Positions 1-8,958 of a stretch of DNA of 64,000 bases are shown piece by piece (position 1 is the first letter of the stretch; every line of letters begins with the position of its first letter). The stretch is taken from positions 1 through 64,000 of the forward strand of contig NZ_JANRHG010000008.1 of the NCBI RefSeq assembly GCF_024733845.1, given 5' to 3'. The notes under the pieces were generated by a model. That model did no database searches. It was given only the letters and a program-made list of their open reading frames with translations, and was not told where the DNA came from. The DNA comes from Neomoorella sulfitireducens (GTDB lineage Bacteria; Bacillota; DSM-521; Neomoorellales; Neomoorellaceae). The translations under genes and the position numbers were made by a program.

Positions 1-113
1 GTTGCTTCATTCCTTCTTTTTTTAATATGAAATTAACTGAAGTAAGGGTTAAGGCACCGGATGGCGGTAAAGTTGCTCCAAAAGCGGGAGACCTGATTGA
101 GGTGTATTCGTAA
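1..113 (+). CDS. C-terminal end of an unidentified protein (5' partial)
   Basis: The frame is open from the left window edge to a TAA at 111-113 and ends in a short beta-rich stretch (KLTEVRVKAP then KAGDLIEVYS). An internal ATG at 27 has no convincing ribosome-binding site, so this is more likely the tail of a longer gene than a 28-residue peptide. The family cannot be named from so little sequence. It converges on the MFS gene that ends at 136. Confidence 0.4.
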   Translation, partial: CFIPSFFNMKLTEVRVKAPDGGKVAPKAGDLIEVYS

Positions 114-120
114 CGAATAC
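104..120. repeat. Perfect short palindrome at the gene end
   Basis: GTATTCGT and ACGAATAC face each other around a single A, overlapping the stop codon of the left-edge gene and lying 16 bp from the end of the convergent MFS gene. It could be a small bidirectional terminator stem or a protein site. There is no T-run on either side, so termination is unproven. Confidence 0.5.
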
Positions 121-135
121 GGCCACATACCCTTT

Positions 136-1362
136 TTAGGCACCAGCGTCTTTACCCGGTGAGATATCAATTCTTGCCTTGCTTTGTGCTGCTAGAATGG
201 TAGCAATTACAGCCAGAACTACTAGTATAACTGTGATTACGCTGTACAGGAACCGTGTGGCAGGATTATTAGTTATCATAACTAACAGGCTAATTGCAAA
301 TGTTGAGGCAAAAGTTCCTAAAGCGTTAGCAGCAAACATGTATCCTGCCGCCATTGTCTTATGGGTCTTGGGCACAATTGAGGTTACATGGTTATTCATA
401 TACGGGTTGACTATAGCTCCGGCAAATCCCATCAAACCCTGGGAGACAACTACATAACTTAGTTGACGGGCAATGGCCAGCAAGAATGCAGACACTGCCT
501 GGAGGAGAATAACGGATGGCAACAGGTATTTCTTAAACAATTTAAACGCTTGGCCAAATAATAAACCTGCCAGGAAACCGCAAATATTTAGAACTGACAG
601 CAAGAGGCCCATGGTGGCCGGATTCCCCAATTTTTCATCCATAATGAAAAGCGGTGTCTTTTGGGCTTGGGCTCCTATGCAGATGGTAAGAACAAAAGCG
701 ATAAAAATCAGAGCATACATTTCCAATGGCAATTTAATTTTAGGTAAAGCTTCTGCCCGGCCTTCTTCTGGCCCGGGTCCACCCTTAAGAGCTCCGGGTT
801 TAATGCTGGGGAGAAAGACCAATTCCAGGATGAGAACAATCGCAAACATGAGGTACAACAAGTAGGTTAAGCGCCAGCTAACTACCGCAACGAATCCGGC
901 AACGGCTGTCAGCACTGCAGAACCAAGGCTACTTATAGCTTGGCTATATCCCATGAGCGACGCTTTTTCGTGGGGGTCTTCGAAAAGTTCGGCAATAAGC
1001 CCCATGGCCAGGGGGGCACAGAAGCCAACGCCAATACCTAATATGGCCCTCATTGCAAGGATCCAGTATATATTTTCGAAGAGAGCAGGACCAATGCCTC
1101 CAATGATGTAGATAATCAACCCAATTGTTAATAACGTCTTGCGATCGTATTTAAGAGATATTTTGCCAAGAACAATATTAAATATGAACATTGTAATTAC
1201 CGGCAATGTCATTATCAATCCAATTAATGTAAAATCTGTATTAGGAAAAGCCTGATTGATAGCCCCTAACGTAGGCATGGCGATTGCGGACGTTTCTACA
1301 GGAGCCAAGCTAAGCAGTAAAATGGTTAACTTTAAATATAGCGAGCTACTCCTGTTATCCAT
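136..1362 (-). CDS. MFS transporter
   Basis: The 408-residue protein has about twelve hydrophobic segments and a charged central loop near residues 185-215 that splits it into two six-helix halves, as in the major facilitator superfamily. A basic loop after TM2 (KISLKYDRKTLL) matches the position of MFS motif A. Start ATG at 1362 follows a GGGGGAAAG ribosome-binding site. It is probably a proton-linked carrier or exporter in the cytoplasmic membrane, and the substrate cannot be inferred. The flavodoxin-ferredoxin gene lies upstream on the same strand, 52 bp away, so the two may share a transcript. Confidence 0.85.
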   Translation of the reverse strand: MDNRSSSLYLKLTILLLSLAPVETSAIAMPTLGAINQAFPNTDFTLIGLIMTLPVITMFIFNIVLGKISLKYDRKTLLTIGLIIYIIGGIGPALFENIYWILAMRAILGIGVGFCAPLAMGLIAELFEDPHEKASLMGYSQAISSLGSAVLTAVAGFVAVVSWRLTYLLYLMFAIVLILELVFLPSIKPGALKGGPGPEEGRAEALPKIKLPLEMYALIFIAFVLTICIGAQAQKTPLFIMDEKLGNPATMGLLLSVLNICGFLAGLLFGQAFKLFKKYLLPSVILLQAVSAFLLAIARQLSYVVVSQGLMGFAGAIVNPYMNNHVTSIVPKTHKTMAAGYMFAANALGTFASTFAISLLVMITNNPATRFLYSVITVILVVLAVIATILAAQSKARIDISPGKDAGA

Positions 1363-1414
1363 TTTTCTTTCCCCCTTAGCATAAGATTAAAATGTTGTCT
1401 TCTCCAGGCCCAAA

Positions 1415-2545
1415 TCAATCTTCTTCAGGTACAAAGCGAGGAACGTTTTGTTTCTTAAAGACAGGGTTGTCCCAACCCACTTTATCTAATGGTACCAAAC
1501 GACGGAATTTCCCTTCTGCCTCTGCTTCGGCCAGGTGTTTTAGGAAACCATGGTTTTCTTTTTCCTGCAAGAAAAATCCATATAATTTTAGATGAATGTC
1601 TTCGATATTTAGCAATTCTATAGCATCTTTCGGGCAGATTACCCAGCACAGGTCGTCCCCTTCACAGTTACGCTTAATTACAGGCGAATCCCCTGAAAAA
1701 TCTATACTATTCATCGCGCAGTGATCCACGCAAAGTGTGCACTCAGGGTAAATACACTTCGTCATATCAATTCGCTTTTGTGTCAGGCTGCGCCAGCGTA
1801 TTTCAGGGTCCATTTCGATAGCATCTTCCGGGCACATCCTGTTACAAAGGTTGCAGTTTATACAGTTTTTCCTGAATACCGGCCCCTTGGCAGAGGATGT
1901 AATAGCGTGCACCGGACAATTATCAAGGCAGAGAGTACACTCGGGATATTTACACTTTTCCCGGTCCACCCACCGTTCCGGTATGACCGCCCCTTCCGGG
2001 GGCAAAGCCGGGCGAAACAGCGGGTCGGCCTTCGCGCCTTTGGGTATTGCAGGAATTAAATCCCTTTCGCCCGCGGCTATCCTGCCAGCACGTTCGGCCA
2101 TCTCTCTGCCGAAAGCCTCCGCTTCCTTCAGGTCGATTTCGTCGGGATGCCCGTCGGTAAAATAGGGTTTAGGTGCATGAAGTACCTGTTCTACACCGCC
2201 ATACCAATTGCCCCAGCCAATAATGCTCAAGCCTTTTTTCTGCAATACCGGCATCATGCTAAAGAAAATGCCCATTGGATCAGCACCATGAGAACAGAAA
2301 GTAAAACACATTTTCCCGTCTAACCGGGGCATGTTGTAGATGAAAAGACGGACGTTAGCGGGCTCGCGAAAGTACCATATAGGTGCACCGATACCGATTA
2401 CATCATAGCCTGCTACGTCTTGCGGTGAGATCTCTTTGACCGAAGCAAGATCGGTCTCTATTATTTCTTTCATTCCCCGCCAGATCGCTTTCGCAATCTT
2501 TTTCGTGTTTCCAGTTGCTGAATAATATACCACTAATCCTTTCAT
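1415..2545 (-). CDS. EFR1-type flavodoxin-ferredoxin electron transfer protein
   Basis: The 376-residue protein combines an N-terminal flavodoxin fold (about residues 1-160, FMN phosphate loop YYSATGNTKKIA) with a C-terminal ferredoxin part. Four Cys-rich clusters are visible between about residues 195 and 315: CKYPECTLCLDNC, CINCNLCNRMC, CIYPECTLCVDHC and a degenerate CEGDDLCWVIC. This is more than the usual pair. The domain order matches the EFR1 family of flavodoxin/ferredoxin proteins of anaerobes, thought to carry low-potential electrons. It is cytoplasmic. It lies just upstream of the MFS gene on the same strand. The cognate oxidoreductase is not visible here. Confidence 0.85.
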   Translation of the reverse strand: MKGLVVYYSATGNTKKIAKAIWRGMKEIIETDLASVKEISPQDVAGYDVIGIGAPIWYFREPANVRLFIYNMPRLDGKMCFTFCSHGADPMGIFFSMMPVLQKKGLSIIGWGNWYGGVEQVLHAPKPYFTDGHPDEIDLKEAEAFGREMAERAGRIAAGERDLIPAIPKGAKADPLFRPALPPEGAVIPERWVDREKCKYPECTLCLDNCPVHAITSSAKGPVFRKNCINCNLCNRMCPEDAIEMDPEIRWRSLTQKRIDMTKCIYPECTLCVDHCAMNSIDFSGDSPVIKRNCEGDDLCWVICPKDAIELLNIEDIHLKLYGFFLQEKENHGFLKHLAEAEAEGKFRRLVPLDKVGWDNPVFKKQNVPRFVPEED

Positions 2546-3015
2546 AAATCTGCTTCTTGCCTCCCTCAGGTAAACTTTACTGGTATCACTTTACAACTGG
2601 TCTGCCAATGATACATAATGCTGTGTTTTGCTATTTTTTACCTCCCCATAAATAATTTTATTTATTGTTATAGTTTATAACCATTTATATAGTTTGTTAG
2701 TTTCTTTATCTAATATCATTGTTTAATCAGTTAATTTTTTATTACATCTAAGTTCTAATCTGTCTTTGCATTTTAATTTAACTCTTATTGTTATGCTATT
2801 TTTTTATTTATACCCTCTAATTCCATCATAGCAACGACTTTTTAAAAGTGTAATGCCATTTTTGTATATTGATTATCTTTTTACTGCATAATACTTCCAA
2901 GTTCGAAAATTGCTAGGTAACAAATTTTGCTGCCTGACGCAAGAAAAAATAGGCCTCCTGCGCTACTGGGGGCTTGCGGAAAAACTTGCCGCCGGTACCG
3001 CCCGCCGGGATAATA
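2546..3015. other. Long AT-rich intergenic region without a gene
   Basis: From about 2570 to 2880 the sequence is strikingly AT-rich, with runs such as tttttatttata, unlike the GC-rich flanks. No ORF with a ribosome-binding site is credible. It should hold the promoter of the leftward flavodoxin gene. The sharp composition change hints at a recombination boundary next to the gene remnants that follow. Confidence 0.5.
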
Positions 3016-3050
3016 AAGCAGGCCCCGTTGTAGAGACAGGGGGCCTGCTT
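3016..3050 (-). terminator. Terminator behind the DUF1015 remnant
   Basis: AAGCAGGCCCC (3016-3026) pairs perfectly with GGGGCCTGCTT (3040-3050), giving an 11-bp stem followed on the minus strand by TATTAT. It lies 16 bp beyond the DUF1015 stop codon and is probably that gene's original terminator, kept although the gene body is lost. Confidence 0.6.
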
Positions 3051-3065
3051 GAGGTGTTTTAACTT

Positions 3066-3396
3066 TCAATCCAGGGAGTGGATAAACAAGCCGCTTCTTA
3101 GCTTGGGCTCAAACCAGGTGGATTTGGGCGGCATTACTTCCCCGGCGTCAGCTATGTTCATTACCTCCTCAACCGTGGTGGGAAACAGGGCGAAGGCGAC
3201 GGCCATCCCTTCTTGCACCCGGCGTTCGAGCTCTTCCAGCCCGCGGATGCCGCCGACAAAATCAATCCTTCTGTCGGTCCGCGGGTCTTTAATGCCCAGG
3301 ATGGGCCCCAGGATATTATCCTGGAGGATCGATACGTCCAGGCTTTCTACCGGCCCCAGCCCTCTGGTGATCTCCTCCCCGGCGAACAGTTTATCT
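3066..3396 (-). pseudogene. C-terminal remnant of a DUF1015 family protein
   Basis: Minus-strand translation ending at TGA 3066-3068 gives about 110 residues containing VESLDVSILQDNIL, DRRIDFVGGIRGLEEL and the ending MPPKSTWFEPKLRSGL. This is the recognisable tail of the DUF1015 family, whose normal length is about 400 residues. The N-terminal three quarters are absent, and the frame runs directly into reverse-transcriptase sequence of a group II intron near 3390-3405. The fragment has no start site of its own, so it is a dead gene joined to the intron by a deletion. Confidence 0.75.
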
Positions 3397-4041
3397 CCAT
3401 ACCGTCTGCCCCAGCCGCTCCTTTGTTGCTTTCTACCCGGTGCAGGGCACGGAGCATGTTGCTCCGCTCTACTACCTTCTCCATCAGGTCGGTACAGCCT
3501 CCGCAGGGTGGCTCCCCTATTCGTGCCGGAGAAGGACTAGGCGCTCCCACGGTCCCCCGCAGTTTCACCGCTTCCTCCCGCGGGTAGCTCCCTCTCGGGA
3601 TTTTCGGCTGTCTTCGCCCTCCTCTCGAACTCATAAAGTGCCTCCTGTCCTTATGTTCGGTCCTTCCCCCTCTTCAGCGCCTAAAAGGGGTACTATGACC
3701 TCTGCTGACTCCTGCCAGTTCAGCCGCACCTTTCAGTGCGGGTTACCAGGTTACCTGGCCTACCTGGCAGGCCTCCCCGGGTAAGAACGTTGACTTTCCC
3801 TCCATCCACCCGCCGCATATACTCTCAGCAGCCTTCGGTAGCAAGGATTTCGCTTTGTTTCGCAAGCTCATCCAACTGCTGCTAGCCTCCTATGCGGTTC
3901 CTATTCGTCGGGCCGGAGGTTTGCCGCCGGCTTCCTTCGGATTCCGCCTCACGACGGACACCCTTGCCTCAAGCTAACGACTACTGCTACCTTCGTCGTT
4001 CGGGACTTCCACCCTATAGCCAACGCCCATGCCGGGCACAC
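3390..4041 (-). mobile_element. Truncated group II intron (probably class IIC), 5' part only
   Basis: On the minus strand the element begins with GTGTG at 4041-4037, fitting the GUGYG start of group II introns. About 400 nt of structured non-coding sequence and the first part of an intron-encoded reverse transcriptase follow. The 5' boundary lies exactly after the stem and TTTT of the trpB2 terminator, the usual target of class IIC introns. Everything after the first RT block, including domains V and VI, is missing and replaced by DUF1015 sequence, so the intron cannot splice or move. Confidence 0.75.
3397..3634 (-). pseudogene. N-terminal fragment of a group II intron reverse transcriptase
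   Basis: From ATG 3634 the frame reads about 78 residues. The last part, MEKVVERSNMLRALHRVES followed by NKGAAGADGM, is the conserved start (RT-0/RT-1) of group II intron-encoded maturases. About 350 further residues, including the YADD catalytic box, are missing. After the DGM motif the frame runs out into sequence from the neighbouring DUF1015 remnant, so the protein cannot be active. Confidence 0.75.
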
Positions 4042-4080
4042 AAAACAAGTCCCCGGCCGGTGGCGCCGGCCGGGGACTTG
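4042..4080 (-). terminator. Rho-independent terminator of trpB2, occupied by the intron
   Basis: A perfect 15-bp stem (4046-4060 with 4066-4080, loop TGGCG), almost all G and C, is followed on the minus strand by TTTT (4045-4042) and then at once by the intron start GTGTG. It lies 17 bp after the trpB2 stop. Class IIC introns recognise such stem-loops and insert just behind them, so the site explains the position of the intron. Confidence 0.85.
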
Positions 4081-4096
4081 CAAGGAATGATTTAAC

Positions 4097-5443
4097 TTAT
4101 TTTTCCTGCCGGTTAATTCGCGGCTTTGGATAATCCTGCAGCACTTTCAGGTTCTCTTTGATTTCTTCATCCGACAGGTGGTATTCTACCAGCTCGCCGT
4201 TTAAGAATTTGTCGTAGGCCGCCAGGTCCAGGATGCCGTGCCCGCTGAAGCAGAAGAGTATTACTTTCGGCCTGCCTTCTTCCCTGGCTTTGAGGGCTTC
4301 TTCAACGACTGCGGCGATGGCGTGGTTTGTTTCCGGGGCCGGGATGATCCCCTCGGTGCGGGCAAATAGAACCCCGGCTTCATAAGTTTTTATTTGATCG
4401 ATCGCTCTGGGTTCCACCAGCTTATCGAGCACGAGCTGGCTGACCAGGGGGGCCATGCCGTGATAGCGCAGGCCGCCGGCATGGATGGGTTTGGGCACGA
4501 AATTATGGCCCAGGGTAAACATGGGAAGCAGGGGCGTGGTGGCTGCCGTGTCGCCGAAATCATAGGCAAAAGGACCTTTGGTCATGCTGGGGCAGGCCGC
4601 CGGTTCTACGGCAACGATACGTACGTCTCTGCCGTAAATCTTATCCCGGACGAAGGGGAAAGAAAGACCGGCAAAATTACTGCCGCCTCCGGCACAGCCG
4701 ATAACCACGTCGGGGTAGACACCCGCTTTTTCCATCTGCCGCTGCGCTTCCAGCCCTATCACCGTCTGGTGCAGCATGACATGGTTTAACACGCTTCCAA
4801 GGGAATATTTGGTATTCTCCGAGGTCACGGCGTCTTCGATGGCTTCGCTGATGGCAATGCCCAGGCTGCCCGGGGTGTCCGGGTTTTCAGCCAGTATTTT
4901 CCTGCCGAAATTGGTATCCATGCTGGGACTGGCCACGCACGTGCCGCCCCAGGTCTTCATCATCAGGCGGCGGTAGGGTTTTTGCTCGTAGCTCACCTTT
5001 ACCATGTAGACCTTGCACTCCAGACCAAACATGGCGCAGCCGAGGCTCAGAGCGCTTCCCCACTGGCCGGCGCCCGTTTCGGTGGTGAGCCTTTTTACTC
5101 CTTCCCGCTTGTTGTAATACGCCTGGGCAATGGCTATATTGGGCTTGTGGCTGCCGGCCGGGCTTACGCTCTCGTTTTTATAAAAAATTTTCGCCGGGGT
5201 GTCCAGGTATTTTTCCAGGTTGTATGCCCGCTGCAGGGGGGTGGGGCGGTATAGCAGCAGCTTTTCTAAAACTGCTTCGGGTATTTCAATAAAGCGTTCC
5301 TGGCTCATTTCCTGCTCAATGAGACTCATGGGAAAGATGGCGGCCAGGTCCTCGGGCTTTACAGGCTCGCCGGTAGCCGGGTGAAGCGGGGGCTGGAGAG
5401 GATTGGGCATGTCGGCCTGGATATTGTACCACCTGCGGGGCAT
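4097..5443 (-). CDS. trpB2: TrpB2-type tryptophan synthase beta-like PLP enzyme
   Basis: The 448-residue protein is a fold type II PLP enzyme. The PLP lysine is in [12 protein letters not shown] (about residue 99), and the glycine-rich phosphate loop is CAGGGSN (about residue 259). TrpB2 proteins convert indole and serine, or phosphoserine in some lineages, to tryptophan, often without a TrpA partner. The extended N-terminus and the insert [12 protein letters not shown] are typical of TrpB2 and absent from TrpB1. The first ATG is at 5443, but family-like residues (KIFLADSE) continue about eight codons upstream, where no ATG, GTG or TTG exists before a TAG. The native start may therefore be damaged. 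No other trp gene is nearby. Confidence 0.88.
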   Translation of the reverse strand: MPRRWYNIQADMPNPLQPPLHPATGEPVKPEDLAAIFPMSLIEQEMSQERFIEIPEAVLEKLLLYRPTPLQRAYNLEKYLDTPAKIFYKNESVSPAGSHKPNIAIAQAYYNKREGVKRLTTETGAGQWGSALSLGCAMFGLECKVYMVKVSYEQKPYRRLMMKTWGGTCVASPSMDTNFGRKILAENPDTPGSLGIAISEAIEDAVTSENTKYSLGSVLNHVMLHQTVIGLEAQRQMEKAGVYPDVVIGCAGGGSNFAGLSFPFVRDKIYGRDVRIVAVEPAACPSMTKGPFAYDFGDTAATTPLLPMFTLGHNFVPKPIHAGGLRYHGMAPLVSQLVLDKLVEPRAIDQIKTYEAGVLFARTEGIIPAPETNHAIAAVVEEALKAREEGRPKVILFCFSGHGILDLAAYDKFLNGELVEYHLSDEEIKENLKVLQDYPKPRINRQEK

Positions 5444-5481
5444 CTCGCTGTCAGCCAGGAATATTTTTCCTGGCGGCTAAA

Positions 5482-6131
5482 ATGCACGGGCGGATTCCCG
5501 GCGTCTCCTGGGGCGAAAGTTCCCAGCGCTTGTTCCACGCCTTTATGCAGGCCAACGTGCGGAAGATTATCGCCGAGGGCGGGGTGGGAAGCGTCAATCA
5601 CATGCTGGACCCCCAGGATATTGTAGTGGTAACCGACTACATCGATTTTTCCATGCGCCGGGATGTGGGGCTCCAGGAGGGCTACCTGTCGATAATGCCC
5701 GGCCGATCTGCCCTTCCCTGCACAGGACCCTGGTCGAAACGGCCAGGGAGGCTCCCCTTGGGCGAGTCTTTGACCGCGGCGTCTACCTGGTGACGGACGG
5801 GCGCCACTTTGAAAGCGCGGCCGAGGTAAACCTTTTCCGCCAGTGGGGGGCGGACGTGGTGGGCCAGACCCTGTGCCCCGAAGTCTACCTGGCAAGGGAA
5901 ATGGGGGCCTGTTATGCCGGCATTTACCTGGTTGTAAATTACGGGGAGGGCGTGGTGAAACCCTGGGAGCACAGGGAGCTGGAGGAGATCTTTTTTGCGG
6001 CGGCTCCGGCCTTCGGCCGCATCGTCCTGAAGGCCCTGGGGCGGGTAACCCTGGACGACGACTGCGGCTGTGCCGACCTGCGGAAGCCCACCCTCCTGCG
6101 CCCGGAAAATACAGGCAAGCGCCCGTTATGA
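5482..6131 (+). pseudogene. Broken 5'-methylthioadenosine phosphorylase-like gene
   Basis: Two frames together give an MTAP/purine nucleoside phosphorylase-like protein. The first frame reads VSWGESSQRLFHAF through DVGLQEGYLSIM to about 5700. The second then continues REAPLGRVFDRGVYLVTDG through CPEVYLAREMGACYAGI and ends at 6131. The N-terminal phosphate-binding part is missing and there is at least one frameshift near 5695-5705, so it is dead. It precedes the mqnE remnant by 17 bp, suggesting an old operon linked to futalosine menaquinone synthesis, where nucleoside cleavage is needed. That pathway link is inference. Confidence 0.75.
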
Positions 6132-6148
6132 AAGGAGTTTGACCGGTC

Positions 6149-6286
6149 TTGTCCACCACTGCAGCAGAATATATCCGCCGGGAACTGGACCGCGGGGAGC
6201 TGGCGGGGATAGCCGCCAAGGTGGAGGCGGGGGAAAGGCTTACCAGGGAGGACGGCATCCGCCTCTGGGAAAGCAAGGACCTCTTT
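6149..6286 (+). pseudogene. mqnE: N-terminal stub of aminofutalosine synthase MqnE
   Basis: From TTG 6149, behind an AAAGGAG site, about 45 residues are read with ELAGIAAKVEAGERLTRED and GIRLWESKDLF. This is the characteristic N-terminus of MqnE-type radical SAM enzymes of the futalosine pathway. The Cys cluster and the rest of the enzyme (about 320 residues) are missing, because the sequence continues at about 6287 as an MFS transporter in another frame. Gene death came through a deletion that fused two unrelated genes. Confidence 0.65.
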
Positions 6287-7009
6287 CTCCCTGGGAACCT
6301 TCCCCAGGCTGCTTTTCTTCCTGGGCCTGGCAGGCATTTTCCTGTTTATCCGCCAGGAAGCAGCGACTTCCTTTCCCCTGCTGGACGTCCACCTGTTTAA
6401 ATCCAGTTCTGCCTTTACCTTTTCCAACCTGGCCGCCCTTATCAACTACAGCGCCACCTTTGCCGTGGGCTACATCCTTTCCCTTTACCTCCAGGTGGCC
6501 AGGGGCCTCGATGCCCAGGCGGCCGGGATGATCCTGCTGGTCCAGCCCGTGGTGCAGGTGCTGCTCTCGCCCCCGGCCGGCCACCTGTCGGACAGGATCG
6601 AGCCGCGGGTCGTGGCCTCGGCCGGTATGGCCCTCACCTCTTTTAGGCCTGTTCCTTTTCTCCCTGTTTAACGCCCGGACCCCCATCGCCCTGGTCGTCG
6701 CCAATCTCATCCTCATGGGCTTCGGCTTTGCCCTTTTTTCATCCCCAAACACCAATGCAGTTATGAGCGCGGTGCCCAGGGCTTATTACGGCGTCGCTTC
6801 TTCTGGGCACCATGCGCCTTCTGGGGCAGTCCTTCAGCATGGTAATCGTGGCCGTGATCTTCAACTTTTATTTAAAAGGAAACCAGATTAACCCGGCGTC
6901 AGCCCCCCTGCTGGTCTTAAGCATGAAAGTGGCCTTCCTGGCCTTTGCCGTTTTTTCTGTGGGCGGCATTTTCGCCTCGTTAGCCCGGGGGCAAATCCAC
7001 CACCGGTAA
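6287..7009 (+). pseudogene. C-terminal half of a DHA2 (14-TM) MFS drug exporter, frameshifted
   Basis: Three successive frames spell the C-terminal half of an EmrB/QacA-type exporter: LAALINYSATFAVGYILSLY, then GFGFALFSSPNTNAVMSAV, then RLLGQSFSMVIVAVIF and a final helix ending at TAA 7007-7009. The SSPNTNAVMSAV stretch is typical of DHA2 exporters. The N-terminal seven helices are absent, and frameshifts lie near 6645 and 6800. It converges on the intact MATE exporter, whose stop is 8 bp away. Confidence 0.75.
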
Positions 7010-7016
7010 GCCGGCG

Positions 7017-8402
7017 CTAGATCTTGCCCGGAGCCACCTGCGCGCCGGGGAGGGGTTTTTCCATGGATAACTGCTTCATCTCGCGGAAAATGAACACGGC
7101 CGTTACCACGGCCGAGAGGCCGTCGGCAATGGGGGCAGACCGCCAGACGCCGTCAATACCCCAGTAGCTCGGTAAAATAAGCAGCAGCGGGATAAAAAAG
7201 AGGAACTGGCGCGAAAGGCTCAACATGGCAGATTGGGTCGCTTTGCCCACGGCCTGGAAATAATGGGCACAGACAATCTGGAAACCTATTATAAATACCA
7301 TGCTGAAAAATACACACATGGCGCCGGCAGTCATACCGGTAAGAACCGGGTCGCCTTTGGTAAATATAGCGGCAATCTTATCCGGCCAGAGGCGCATAAC
7401 CAGGTAACCGGTTACGGAAATGCAACTTGCAGCCGCCGCCGCTTTTTTCAAAGTAGCCCTGACGCGATCATAACGGCGGGCGCCGTAATTGAAGCCGATC
7501 AGGGGTTGCGCTCCCTGACTTATTCCCAGGATAGGCATGAAAAATAGCGTGATGATGCTCATAAGTATTCCTACTGCCGAAAGGCCCAGGTCACCGCTGT
7601 AGGCCAGGACGGTTTTATTCAGAATCGCCTGTTGCAGGCAACCCGCCAGCTGCATGGCACAGGGGGCAAAACCTATGGCAACGATGTTCAGGACGACCGG
7701 CAGCCGCGGCAGGAAGTTCTTTAACTTTAATTTAATCAGGCTGCGGCCGGTTAAATAATAACTCAATACCCAGAGGGTGGCGAATAACTGGCCCACGACG
7801 GTGGCCAGGGCCGAGCCCCTGATGCCCATTCCCAGGTGGAAAATGAATATATAGTTTAAGACCCCGTTGATCAGGGCGCCCAGCACCTGGGTGGACATGG
7901 CCATGACGGGATTGCCTTCCGCCCGGATAAAATTGTTCATGCCCATGCCAAGGCTGCCGAACGCGGCACCCAGCATGATTATATGCATGAAGTCGCGGGC
8001 ATAAGGCATAACCTCGTCGCTGGCCCCGAAAAGTCGCAAGAATGGTTCCGGGAACGCCAGGTAGATAAGGGAAAAACCCAGGGGCAGCAGTACCAGCAGG
8101 GTAGTAGCGTTGGCGGCTACCTCTTCCGCTTCTTCTTTTTTTTGTTCCCCCAGCCGGATGGAAATCAGGGCCGTGGCCCCCACCCCGACCAGGAGCGACA
8201 GGGCCATCAGGATAATCATCAGGGGAAAAGCCACAGTCGTGGCGGCAATGGCCAGGGGCCCTACCCCGCGGCCAACGAAGGCCCGGTCGATAACATTGTA
8301 CAGGGCATTTGAGAGCATACCCACGATGGCCGGCCAGGAAAAGCGCCACAGCAGACGCCCCACAGGGGCAGTTTCCAGTTCCCGCGATCGTCTTGTATTC
8401 AC
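7017..8402 (-). CDS. MATE family multidrug/Na+ (H+) antiporter
   Basis: The 461-residue protein has twelve predicted membrane helices and the MATE signature region near the N-terminus (PAIVGMLSNALYNVIDRAFVG), repeated in the second half (GISQGAQPLIGFNYGAR). MATE proteins expel cationic drugs or metabolites in exchange for Na+ or H+ in the cytoplasmic membrane. GTG start 8402 follows AAAGGAAG. The MarR gene ends 16 bp upstream on the same strand, giving a regulator-exporter operon controlled from the operator near 8973. Confidence 0.9.
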   Translation of the reverse strand: MNTRRSRELETAPVGRLLWRFSWPAIVGMLSNALYNVIDRAFVGRGVGPLAIAATTVAFPLMIILMALSLLVGVGATALISIRLGEQKKEEAEEVAANATTLLVLLPLGFSLIYLAFPEPFLRLFGASDEVMPYARDFMHIIMLGAAFGSLGMGMNNFIRAEGNPVMAMSTQVLGALINGVLNYIFIFHLGMGIRGSALATVVGQLFATLWVLSYYLTGRSLIKLKLKNFLPRLPVVLNIVAIGFAPCAMQLAGCLQQAILNKTVLAYSGDLGLSAVGILMSIITLFFMPILGISQGAQPLIGFNYGARRYDRVRATLKKAAAAASCISVTGYLVMRLWPDKIAAIFTKGDPVLTGMTAGAMCVFFSMVFIIGFQIVCAHYFQAVGKATQSAMLSLSRQFLFFIPLLLILPSYWGIDGVWRSAPIADGLSAVVTAVFIFREMKQLSMEKPLPGAQVAPGKI

Positions 8403-8417
8403 TGCTGCATCTTCCTT

Positions 8418-8894
8418 TCACAAACGTTCGATTATCGCTATCGCCTTTTTTAAATTCGTTATTAATTCTTCTACGTCTCTCCTGTCCAGTTTCTTGAGCA
8501 TGTGGAAGAGTATCTCCTGATGGGCGGAAATGACCTTTTCCATGTGAACTTTGCCCTGGCCGGTAAGTAAAACTATATTTTTCCGGCGGTCGCCGGGTGC
8601 GTCCACCCGGGCAACGTAGCCCATCTTTTCCAGGGAATCTATAAGGGTAGTAACCCCTCCCTTTTCCATGTCAAGCTTCTTGCTGAGCTCGCTGGGGGTG
8701 GCCTTCCCCTCGCAGTAAAGAAAGGCAATAAGCCTTTCCTGGTTCTTTTTCAGCCTGGCATCCCCGCCCGCGCCGGCGCGGAAGGCGCGCAGGAATTTCT
8801 TGTGGTGCAGGCCGGTAAACCTTATCAGAGTCCTGTGCAGTTCCCTGGCCAATTCCATATCGATACCTGTATCTTTACCCGGATCAGGTCCCAA
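8418..8894 (-). CDS. MarR family transcriptional regulator
   Basis: A winged helix-turn-helix protein of about 158 residues with the MarR core: ATPSELSKKLDMEKGGVTTL (recognition helix) and wing YVARVDAPGDRRKNIVLLT. I chose TTG 8894 because a GGGAGGT site lies 8 nt upstream; an in-frame ATG at 8930 lacks such a site. It probably represses itself and the following MATE exporter, with a drug-like ligand relieving repression. A perfect inverted repeat about 65 bp upstream is a fitting operator. Confidence 0.88.
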   Translation of the reverse strand: MGPDPGKDTGIDMELARELHRTLIRFTGLHHKKFLRAFRAGAGGDARLKKNQERLIAFLYCEGKATPSELSKKLDMEKGGVTTLIDSLEKMGYVARVDAPGDRRKNIVLLTGQGKVHMEKVISAHQEILFHMLKKLDRRDVEELITNLKKAIAIIERL

Positions 8895-8958
8895 AATATT
8901 TACCTCCCTGAGGTTTATACCCGCCTTCATTCATACCTGAATATTCTCCTCGATTTTA

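Noticed and set aside
2881-3069. Small minus-strand frame over the DUF1015 terminator
   Set aside because: It consists mainly of the terminator stem and AT-rich sequence; no start signal.
5359-6276. Minus-strand frame of 305 codons opposite the MTAP remnant
   Set aside because: Pro/Arg/Gly-rich low-information translation running antisense to clear homology; no start site.
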